Assembly (NCBI GenBank): GCA_036475545.1
Contig: JAZGAE010000125.1
Location: 1 to 17,086 of the forward strand
Reading direction: 5' to 3'
Length of the DNA: 17,086 bases
Source: JAZGAE01 sp036475545
GTDB lineage: Bacteria > Pseudomonadota > Alphaproteobacteria > DATDPM01
Part shown: positions 1 to 5,958 of the stretch, piece after piece
Position numbering within the stretch: position 1 is the stretch's first letter
Layout: each line of letters opens with the position of its first letter
Position numbers and translations under genes: made by a program
Notes under the pieces: model-generated
What the model saw: only the letters and a program-made list of their open reading frames with translations
The model's database searches: none
What the model was told of the DNA's origin: nothing

Positions 1-244
1 ATCTTGCAGGCCCATAGGTTCGCCTCGCGCCCGCTACGAGAGGTGGGGGTTACACTCGCAGCGCTAGAGGGATAGGGGATTGTTCAACCTAAGCCGCGTG
101 TGGAGGTCGTGCAAGTTTGGGGGCTAGGGCGCAAGGCACGCGATAGGCGAGCGGAGCCCGCGCGGCAGAAGAACGGCCCGGAGGACCGGCCCGGCCCTCC
201 GGTGAGCGGCGCGGGACGACCACGTTGTAGGAAGAATTCGCGGC
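1..244. other. Intergenic stretch at the window edge, no gene seen
   Basis: No reading frame here looks like a protein; the short frames are arginine/proline-rich products of GC-rich DNA. The only structure I see is a 7-base inverted repeat (178-184 with 196-202) listed separately. A gene further left cannot be judged. Confidence 0.5.
178..202 (-). terminator. Possible weak terminator after hbd
   Basis: CCGGAGG at 178-184 pairs perfectly with CCTCCGG at 196-202 around an 11-base loop, about 45 bases past the hbd stop. Read on the minus strand, the stem is followed within a few bases by a short T-rich stretch (TTCTT) rather than a full T-run. It may end the etfB-etfA-hbd transcript, but the tail is weak. 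Confidence 0.35.
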
Positions 245-1123
245 CTACCGGGTCGGCACCGGCACGTCGCCGGAATAGTCGTAGAAGCCGCGGCCTGCCT
301 TGCGCCCGAGCCAGCCGGCCTCGACGTACTTCACCAGCAGCGGGCACGGGCGGTACTTGCTGTCGGCGAGGCCCTCGTAAAGGACCTGCATCACCGCCAG
401 ACAGACGTCGAGCCCGATGAAGTCGGCCAGCTCCAGGGGCCCCAACGGGTGCTTGGCGCCGATCTTCATGGCGGTGTCGATGGCCTCGACCGTGCCGACG
501 CCCTCATAGAGCGTGTAGATCGCCTCGTTGATCATCGGCTGCAGCAAGCGGTTGACGATGAAGGCCGGGAAGTCCTCGGCGGTCGCCGGGGTCTTGCCCA
601 GCTTCACCGTCAGCTCGTGCACCGTCTTGAAGGTCTCGTCGTCGGTGGAGATGCCGCGGATGAGCTCCACAAGCTCTATGACCGGCGCCGGGTTCATGAA
701 GTGCATTCCCATGAACCTGCCCGGGTGGGAGGTGGACGCCGCCAGCCGCGTGATCGAGATCGACGAGGTGTTGCTGGTGACCAACGCGGTGGGCTTGAGG
801 ATCTTTCTGAGCTTCTTGAAGATGCCGCGCTTGACGGCCTCGTCCTCGGTCACGGATTCGATGATGAGGTCGCGGTCCGCGAACATCTTGAGATCGACGC
901 CCGTCTTGATCCGCTTGAGCGCCGCGGTCCTCTCGCGGCGCGTGATCTTGCCGTGCTCGACCTGGTGCGAGAGCCGGTCTTCGATGAACGCCACGGCTTT
1001 CTTGAGCTGCGTCTTGCTCACGTCCGAGAGCTTCACGTCGTACTTCGCGAGCGCGCAGACCTGGGCGATGCCCCGCCCCATCTGCCCGGCGCCGATGATT
1101 CCGATCTTCTTGATCGTGGCCAT
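245..1123 (-). CDS. hbd: 3-hydroxybutyryl-CoA dehydrogenase (NAD-dependent)
   Basis: A 292-residue cytoplasmic enzyme that interconverts 3-hydroxybutyryl-CoA and acetoacetyl-CoA with NAD(H). The N-terminal Rossmann motif GAGQMGRGIA is at residues 11-20. The catalytic-loop motif MHFMNPAPV at 140-148 carries the conserved His (H141), and SNTSS at 117-121 is the usual Ser/Asn region. The C-terminal domain carries the family signature HPLGPLELADFIGLD at 225-239. Length is normal for a stand-alone short-chain 3-hydroxyacyl-CoA dehydrogenase. The ATG has a purine-rich AGAGGA just upstream. It lies 28 bases after etfA on the same strand, so it is probably the last gene of an etfB-etfA-hbd operon. 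With ccr nearby, a role in feeding C4-CoA intermediates is likely (inference). A slightly different 3-hydroxyacyl-CoA chain-length preference is possible. Confidence 0.93.
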   Translation of the reverse strand: MATIKKIGIIGAGQMGRGIAQVCALAKYDVKLSDVSKTQLKKAVAFIEDRLSHQVEHGKITRRERTAALKRIKTGVDLKMFADRDLIIESVTEDEAVKRGIFKKLRKILKPTALVTSNTSSISITRLAASTSHPGRFMGMHFMNPAPVIELVELIRGISTDDETFKTVHELTVKLGKTPATAEDFPAFIVNRLLQPMINEAIYTLYEGVGTVEAIDTAMKIGAKHPLGPLELADFIGLDVCLAVMQVLYEGLADSKYRPCPLLVKYVEAGWLGRKAGRGFYDYSGDVPVPTR

Positions 1124-1151
1124 TGCGTCCTCTCCCTCTCGCCCTTACTCC

Positions 1152-2096
1152 CTAGGACGACAGCTTGTCGAGCTCCCTGGACAGCTCGGGCAGGGCCTGG
1201 AACAGGTCGGCGACGAGCCCATAGTCTGCGACCTCGAAGATCGGCGCGTCCTCGTCCTTGTTGATGGCGACGATCACCTTGCTGTCCTTCATGCCGGCGA
1301 GGTGCTGGATCGCGCCGGAGATCCCGACCGCGATGTAAAGCTCGGGCGCCACCACCTTGCCGGTCTGGCCCACCTGGTAATCGTTGGGGACGAAGCCCGA
1401 GTCCACGGCCGCCCGCGAGGCGCCGAGCGCGGCGCCCAGCTTGTCCGCGATCTCCTCGAGCAGGTGGAAGTTCTCGGCGCTCTGCAGGCCGCGGCCGCCG
1501 GAGACGACGACGCGCGCGCTGGTCAGCTCCGGCCGGCCCGAATCGCTGAGTTCCTGGCCGACGAAGCTCGCAAGCCCCGTGTCTCCGGCCGTGTCCACTT
1601 CCTCGATCGCGGCCGAGCCGCCCTCGGCCGCCGCCTTCTCGAAGGCGGTGCCCCGCACCGTGACGATCTTGATGGGATCGGCCGAGCGCACGGTGGCGAT
1701 GGCGTTGCCCGCGTAGATGGGGCGGCGGAAGACATCGTCGGCCTCGATGCCGATGATGTCGGAAATCTGGGCCACGTCGAGGAGCGCCGCGAGCCTGGGC
1801 ATGACGTTCTTCCCGAAGGTGGACGCCGGGGCGAGGATGTGGCTGTAACCCGGCGCCAGGGCCGCCACCAGCTTGGCCAGGTTCTCCGCCAGCGGGTGCG
1901 CGTAGGCGCCGTCGTCCGCGACGAGCACCTTGGCGACGCCGGCGATGCTGGCCGCCGCCTGGGCGGCGGCGCCGCAGTTCTCGCCCGCCACCAGCACGCA
2001 AACCTCGCCCGAAAGCCGGCCCGCCGCGCCCACCGTGGCCAGCGTCGCCGGCTTGACGGCGGAATGATCGTGCTCTGCGATGACCAGAACGCCCAT
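1152..2096 (-). CDS. etfA: Electron transfer flavoprotein, alpha subunit
   Basis: A 314-residue FAD-binding subunit of the soluble heterodimer that takes electrons from acyl-CoA dehydrogenases and passes them to ETF-ubiquinone oxidoreductase. The N-terminal half is the ETF alpha/beta domain (MGVLVIAEHD start). The C-terminal FAD domain is highly conserved: GRGLQSAENF, then SGFVPNDYQVGQTGKVVAPE, then LYIAVGISGAIQHLAGMKDS, then the INKDEDAPIFEVADYG motif near the end. Length is typical. Its start lies 15 bases after the etfB stop, so the two are surely co-transcribed and translated together. In this window the obvious electron donor is the methylsuccinyl-CoA dehydrogenase encoded at 5955-7646 (inference from pathway knowledge). 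Confidence 0.97.
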   Translation of the reverse strand: MGVLVIAEHDHSAVKPATLATVGAAGRLSGEVCVLVAGENCGAAAQAAASIAGVAKVLVADDGAYAHPLAENLAKLVAALAPGYSHILAPASTFGKNVMPRLAALLDVAQISDIIGIEADDVFRRPIYAGNAIATVRSADPIKIVTVRGTAFEKAAAEGGSAAIEEVDTAGDTGLASFVGQELSDSGRPELTSARVVVSGGRGLQSAENFHLLEEIADKLGAALGASRAAVDSGFVPNDYQVGQTGKVVAPELYIAVGISGAIQHLAGMKDSKVIVAINKDEDAPIFEVADYGLVADLFQALPELSRELDKLSS

Positions 2097-2111
2097 GTGG
2101 CACCCCGCCGC

Positions 2112-2861
2112 CTAGATGACCTTCGCTTCTTCGTGGAGCTTGTGCACCAGATCGGTCACGGAATCCACCTTGATTCCGGGCGGCCGCTTGGGCGGCTCCT
2201 CCACCTTGAGCACCTCCAGCCTGGGCGTCACGTCGACGCCGAGCTCCTCGGGCGTGAGCTCCTCGATGGGCTTCTTCTTGGCCTTCATGATGTTGGGAAG
2301 CGACGCGTAGCGCGGCTGATTGAGTCTCAAGTCCGTGGTGATCACGGCCGGGACCTTGAGCGAGACCGTCTCGAGGCCGCCGTCGACCTCGCGGGTGACC
2401 TCGACCGTACCGTCGCCGGGCGTCACCTTGGAGGCGAACGTTCCCTGGGGCCAGCCCAGCAGCGCCGCGAGCATCTGGCCGGTCTGGTTGCAGTCGTCGT
2501 CGATGGCCTGCTTGCCCATGATGACGAGGTCGGGCCGCTCGCGGTCGGCCACCGCCTTCAAGAGCTTGGCTGCGGCGAGCGGCTGGAGCTCCCTATCGCT
2601 CGCCACGTGAACCGCCCGGTCCGCCCCCATGGCCAGCGCCGTGCGCAGGGTCTCCTGGCACTTGGCCTCGCCCATCGAGACGGCGACGACCTCGCTGGCT
2701 TGGCCCTTTTCCTTGAGGCGGACCGCCTCTTCGACGGCGATCTCGTCGAACGGGTTCATGGACATCTTGACGTTGGCGGTCTCGACCCCGCTGCCGTCCG
2801 ACTTGACGCGAACCTTGACGTTGAAGTCGATGACGCGTTTGACAGCGACGAGAATCTTCAT
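2112..2861 (-). CDS. etfB: Electron transfer flavoprotein, beta subunit
   Basis: A 249-residue partner of EtfA; it binds AMP and docks the acyl-CoA dehydrogenases. Visible signatures are the MKILVAVKRVID start, MNPFDEIAVEEAVRLKEKG near residues 36-54, the nucleotide-site segment MGKQAIDDDCNQTGQMLAALLGWPQ in the middle, and the recognition-loop region RYASLPNIMKAKKKP in the last third. Length is normal. It is the first gene of the etfB-etfA-hbd group. A promoter with a consensus -35 lies at 2927-2955, giving an untranslated leader of about 60 bases that begins with a perfect hairpin (2907-2922). No strong Shine-Dalgarno sequence precedes the ATG. Confidence 0.97.
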   Translation of the reverse strand: MKILVAVKRVIDFNVKVRVKSDGSGVETANVKMSMNPFDEIAVEEAVRLKEKGQASEVVAVSMGEAKCQETLRTALAMGADRAVHVASDRELQPLAAAKLLKAVADRERPDLVIMGKQAIDDDCNQTGQMLAALLGWPQGTFASKVTPGDGTVEVTREVDGGLETVSLKVPAVITTDLRLNQPRYASLPNIMKAKKKPIEELTPEELGVDVTPRLEVLKVEEPPKRPPGIKVDSVTDLVHKLHEEAKVI

Positions 2862-2906
2862 CGGTGGCTTGAGAAACCTGTTTTATATCAATATGTTGCG
2901 AGAGGG

Positions 2907-2922
2907 CGGCCGTTCGCGGCCG
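2907..2922 (-). other. Perfect hairpin with a 4-base loop at the predicted 5' end of the etf mRNA
   Basis: CGGCCG (2907-2912) and CGGCCG (2917-2922) pair perfectly around TTCG on the plus strand (CGAA on the minus strand). It starts at about +1 of the predicted etfB transcript. There is no T-run on either side, so it does not look like a terminator. A 5'-end stabilising stem is one explanation; an operator dyad is another. Confidence 0.5.
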
Positions 2923-2926
2923 GACA

Positions 2927-2955
2927 ATAAGATACCAAGGATCGGGGCATGTCAA
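2927..2955 (-). promoter_or_regulatory. Sigma-70 type promoter for etfB-etfA-hbd
   Basis: On the minus strand there is a perfect -35 TTGACA (2950-2955), a 17-base spacer and a -10 TCTTAT (2927-2932, four of six consensus bases). Transcription would start near 2920. It sits in the gap between the pduO stop and the etfB start, so the etf operon can be transcribed separately from pduO. The ~17-base spacing and the exact -35 make chance less likely in DNA this GC-rich. Confidence 0.65.
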
Positions 2956-2995
2956 CGCTTGGCGCCTGCCGCGGATTTGGACCCGGCTCGCCCCC

Positions 2996-3562
2996 TCAGC
3001 GGTTGGCGCCGGGCCGCCACAGCACGTCCGCCTTGCCCCTTTCGTTGAGGTAGCGGGCCAGCACGAACAGGTGGTCGGAGAGCCGGTTGACGTATTTGAT
3101 CGCCTCGGCGTTGACCGGCTCCTGGGCCGCCAATTCGGTGATCAGGCGCTCGGCCCGGCGGACCACGGTGCGGGCGAGGTGAAGGTGGGCGGAAGCGGGC
3201 GAGCCGCCCGGGAGCACGAACGACTCGAGGGGCTCGAGCTCGGCGTTCATGGCGTCGATCTCCCGCTCCAGGCGCGCCACCTGGGACTCCGCGACCCTCA
3301 GCGGCCCGTCGCCTTGCTCGTCGGCGGCCTGCGGCCGGCACAGGTCGGCGCCCAAATCGAACAGGTCGTCCTGGATGCGGCACAGCATCTCGTCCGCCGC
3401 GCCGTCCGTGTGGAGCCGCGCCACGCCCACGGCCGCGTTCGCCTCGTCGAGTGTGCCAAAGGCCGCCACCCGGAGCGCGTGCTTGGGCACCCGGCCGCCG
3501 TCGCCGAGCGAGGTTTCGCCGGCATCGCCGCCGCGGGTGTATATGCGGGTGAGCCTTACCAT
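2996..3562 (-). CDS. pduO: PduO-type ATP:cob(I)alamin adenosyltransferase
   Basis: A 188-residue enzyme that transfers the adenosyl group of ATP to cob(I)alamin, making adenosylcobalamin. The N-terminal ATP-binding motif TRGGDAGETSLGDG is at residues 9-22, followed by the invariant-type segment AAFGTLDEANAAVGVAR (33-49). QDDLFDLGADL lies in the first third, and the C-terminal signature VNRLSDHLFVLARYLNE is near residue 160. This is the PduO/MMAB family, not the unrelated CobA/BtuR family, although such genes are often labelled cobO. It follows the small membrane-protein gene by 33 bases and is probably its operon partner. The adenosylcobalamin product is the cofactor of the ethylmalonyl-CoA mutase encoded at 9366-11468, a sensible functional link. 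Confidence 0.95.
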   Translation of the reverse strand: MVRLTRIYTRGGDAGETSLGDGGRVPKHALRVAAFGTLDEANAAVGVARLHTDGAADEMLCRIQDDLFDLGADLCRPQAADEQGDGPLRVAESQVARLEREIDAMNAELEPLESFVLPGGSPASAHLHLARTVVRRAERLITELAAQEPVNAEAIKYVNRLSDHLFVLARYLNERGKADVLWRPGANR

Positions 3563-3596
3563 GGGCGGAAGCCGGGCGGCGCGGGCCGAGCTTGGC

Positions 3597-3806
3597 CTAG
3601 CCGGAGGCCTTCATCAGAAACAGCAGGGCGAGAAGCGCCAGCGCCGTCGCCTGGAAGCCCACGCGCATTTGCATCAGCTTGTTGGAGTATTTCTTGTTGA
3701 AGTCGCCGCCGCCGAGCATGGAGAGGACGCCGAGGACCAGCACCCCCAGCGTCGCGAGTATGACGACGACGACCGCGTACGGCAGGATCGCGTTCAGGAA
3801 CCCCAT
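3597..3806 (-). CDS. Small twin-transmembrane protein, HIG1-like
   Basis: A 69-residue inner-membrane protein. There are two hydrophobic helices, about residues 5-31 (AVVVVILATLGVLVLGVL core) and 49-65 (ATALALLALLFLM). The polar linker contains NKKYSNKLMQMRVGFQ. The linker and start of helix 2 resemble the MRxRVxxQ-type motif of hypoxia-induced (HIG1) domain proteins, which in mitochondria associate with respiratory complexes. Similar small proteins are commonly found beside the PduO-type adenosyltransferase and etf genes in Alphaproteobacteria (from memory). Its function in bacteria is not established. It reads in the same direction as pduO with a 33-base gap. Confidence 0.85.
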   Translation of the reverse strand: MGFLNAILPYAVVVVILATLGVLVLGVLSMLGGGDFNKKYSNKLMQMRVGFQATALALLALLFLMKASG

Positions 3807-3967
3807 GCCCTAAAGTTTAGCGTGACCGTCGGGTATGGCCCAGCAAAAACGCCGGGGCGGGTGGGCGCCTGGATAGGCGGCCGGCGCCGAGCGAACCAAT
3901 GACTCAGCACCCGCCGCCTGGCACACCTCGCGGTGAACCCGTAATGCCGGGAACGGGAAAGCTTTAC

Positions 3968-3976
3968 TGTTATACT
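3968..3976 (+). promoter_or_regulatory. Extended -10 promoter of the DUF5131-tcmP cassette
   Basis: TGTTATACT fits the extended -10 pattern (TG, one base, then TATACT at 3971-3976). No good -35 is visible, as expected for that promoter class. The predicted start near 3983 gives a leader of roughly 37 bases before the GTG at 4020. The surrounding DNA (3955-4010) is unusually AT-rich for this window. Confidence 0.55.
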
Positions 3977-4019
3977 CAGAACGCGTATATGTGTTCTTGT
4001 TTTGTTCTAGGGGCTGGCG

Positions 4020-4790
4020 GTGGCTTACAGCACTGCGATCGAATGGACCAACACGACTTGGAATCCGGTGACAGGCTGCACGAAGATCAGCGCCGGATGC
4101 GACAACTGCTATGCGGAAAGGTTTGCGGAACGATTTCGGGGAGTGAAAGGCCATCCTTTCGAGAACGGGTTTGACCTCACCTTGCGTCCCGAGCGCTTGG
4201 ATCAGCCTCTCAGGTGGCGCCGGCCTCGAATGATCTTCGTCAACTCGATGAGCGACCTCTTTCACAAACACGTGCCGTTCGACTATGTAGGCCGCGTCTT
4301 CGAGACCATGGAGCGCGCGGACTGGCACGTGTTCCAAATTCTCACGAAGCGGAGCTCGCGCATGAGAGACTACGTGAACGCCCGGTACGCGAACGACCAA
4401 CCACCTGCCCACATCTGGTTTGGCACGTCCATTGAGGACGGAAGCAAGGTTTCGAGGGTCCGCCATCTCTCGGACACCGTTGCTTGCGTACGCTTCCTGT
4501 CCGTGGAACCGTTGATCGGCCCGATATCGAACCTAGACCTCACCGGAATCCACTGGGTCATCGTGGGCGGCGAAAGTGGTCCACACGCGCGGCCAATGGA
4601 TCCAGATTGGGTTCGGCACGTCCGAGACCAATGCGTCGCTTGTGGTGTTCCATTTTTCTTCAAGCAGTGGGGCGGACTGCGGCCCAAGTCTGGCGGCCGA
4701 TCGTTGGATGGCCGCGAGTGGAACGAGTGGCCTCACATGGCCGACGCAGAGACCCCGCAATTGGAACGGTACGGGTTAGCCGCACAGTAA
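4020..4790 (+). CDS. DUF5131 (phage Gp37/Gp68 family) three-Cys-motif protein
   Basis: A 256-residue protein of unknown activity. It starts at GTG with AGGGG (4009-4013) six bases upstream. The N-terminus EWTNTTWNPVTGC leads into cysteines C20, C27 and C30 (C-x6-C-x2-C), the family hallmark, which resembles a widened radical-SAM iron-sulfur motif. Other family blocks are MSDLFH (77-82), VFQILTKRS (104-112), WFGTSIED (133-140), FLSVEPLIGP (159-168), VGGESG (182-187) and FFFKQWGG (212-219). A second pair, C205 and C208, precedes the last block. No membrane segment. It is followed after 31 bases by tcmP, its usual partner. Base composition is lower in GC than the flanks (33 of 60 in 4021-4080 against 43 of 60 in 3001-3060), which suggests acquisition by transfer. 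The family is named after phage proteins. The catalytic role is unknown; iron-sulfur chemistry is inference. Confidence 0.92.
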   Translation: MAYSTAIEWTNTTWNPVTGCTKISAGCDNCYAERFAERFRGVKGHPFENGFDLTLRPERLDQPLRWRRPRMIFVNSMSDLFHKHVPFDYVGRVFETMERADWHVFQILTKRSSRMRDYVNARYANDQPPAHIWFGTSIEDGSKVSRVRHLSDTVACVRFLSVEPLIGPISNLDLTGIHWVIVGGESGPHARPMDPDWVRHVRDQCVACGVPFFFKQWGGLRPKSGGRSLDGREWNEWPHMADAETPQLERYGLAAQ

Positions 4791-4821
4791 AGACTCGCTC
4801 GGCGATAGATGGAGACCCTGG

Positions 4822-5958
4822 GTGGCGGCGCCGAAAGCAACTGTTTGGCCCCTTAAGCCCCGCACACGGGCGAAGCACGAAATCCTGAAGCGGTACCTCC
4901 AAGCCTGGACGCCGATACTCAGCCTTGGCGGCTTTCGTGAAATACTTTACATCGACGGATTTGCAGGACCGGGCCGTTACTCAGAGGGCGAGCCGGGATC
5001 GCCAGTAATCGCTTTAAACGCAGCGATCAATCAACGTGTCGGAATCGAGGCGACCGTTCGCTTCTTTTTTGTGGAGAAAGACGCCGATCGTGCGCGAGTT
5101 CTCCAAGAGATAGTGAACGGCATTAGACGTCCCGCTAATTTCAAGGTCCGAGTAGCTGGCGAGTGCACCTTCGAGGCGGCATTTGCCGAGCTTTTGGAAT
5201 CATACACACACAAGGGCAAAGGGCTCCCGCCCACATTCGCCTTCATCGATCCTTTCGGGTGGAAAGGGGTGCCGTTCTCGGTGGTTGCCCAGATCATGAG
5301 CTATCGCGGATGCGAGGTGCTTATCACTTTCATGTACGAAGAGATCAACCGCTTCCTCGGCCACCCGGATCAGGAAGCGAATTTCGACGCATGGTTCGGT
5401 GCTCCGGAATGGCGCCACGCGCTACCGCTCGCCGATCCGCGGGCGCGGAATCGTTTCTTGCATGACCTTTACCTGCGCCAACTTCGGGAAGCAGCGCGGG
5501 CGAAGTATGTTCGCTCCTTCCAAATGGAGAACGACAGGGGAGTCACTGATTATTATCTGTTCTATGCAACCAACAATCCGCTGGGCCTGGCAAAAATGAA
5601 GGAGGCGATGTGGAAGGTTGACGAGAGTGGGGAATTCACATTTTCCGACGCCACTGATCCGAACCAGCTAGTCCTATTCGAGAAACAGCCACGGTACGAC
5701 CTTTTGAAGAAACAAATACTCGACCGTTTCGTGGGGAAAGAGGCTACGAGACGCGATGTTGAGGAGTTCGTATTGGCAGAGACGGCGTTCCGTGAAACTC
5801 ATTACAAGAGGCATGTTCTTAAGCCAATGGAACTCGCCACCCCGCCCGCGCTTGAAGTGATCAGTGCTCCGCCAAACCGCAAACGGGGCACCTACAGTGA
5901 CCCGTCACTTCGGCTCCGCTTTCTAAGGCCACAAGACCGGGGAAAATCTGAGGATTAA
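4822..5958 (+). CDS. tcmP: Three-Cys-motif partner protein TcmP, methyltransferase-like
   Basis: A 378-residue protein starting at GTG with GGAG (4811-4814) seven bases upstream. The N-terminal region TRAKHEILKRYLQAW (15-29) is typical of the family. A methyltransferase-like Rossmann core follows: YIDGFAGPG (43-51) resembles the SAM-binding motif I, FFVEKD (82-87) resembles motif II with its acidic residue, and AFIDPFG (140-146) resembles the catalytic DPPY-type motif IV of N6-adenine methyltransferases. YYLFYATNNPLGLAKMKEAMW spans about 244-264. The C-terminal ~90 residues look like a winged-helix segment. It is probably translated from the same mRNA as the DUF5131 gene, 31 bases upstream. 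Its stop overlaps the mcd stop by four bases, tail to tail. GC is low (26 of 60 in 5521-5580). Family assignment is firm; methyltransferase activity and any target are inference. Confidence 0.92.
   Translation: MAAPKATVWPLKPRTRAKHEILKRYLQAWTPILSLGGFREILYIDGFAGPGRYSEGEPGSPVIALNAAINQRVGIEATVRFFFVEKDADRARVLQEIVNGIRRPANFKVRVAGECTFEAAFAELLESYTHKGKGLPPTFAFIDPFGWKGVPFSVVAQIMSYRGCEVLITFMYEEINRFLGHPDQEANFDAWFGAPEWRHALPLADPRARNRFLHDLYLRQLREAARAKYVRSFQMENDRGVTDYYLFYATNNPLGLAKMKEAMWKVDESGEFTFSDATDPNQLVLFEKQPRYDLLKKQILDRFVGKEATRRDVEEFVLAETAFRETHYKRHVLKPMELATPPALEVISAPPNRKRGTYSDPSLRLRFLRPQDRGKSED

Noticed and set aside
528..2930. 800-codon open frame on the plus strand opposite hbd, etfA and etfB
   Set aside because: It spans three well-recognised genes on the other strand and its product is His/Arg/Leu/Gly-rich without any family motif. 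Long antisense frames are common in DNA with GC-rich third codon positions.
3807..3830. TAAACT at 3814-3819 (minus strand) as a -10 for the HIG1-like gene
   Set aside because: It would give a leaderless mRNA and no -35 lies at proper spacing; too weak to annotate.
3810..4466. 218-codon minus-strand frame overlapping the start of the DUF5131 gene
   Set aside because: It covers conserved DUF5131 motifs antisense and shows no recognisable domain.
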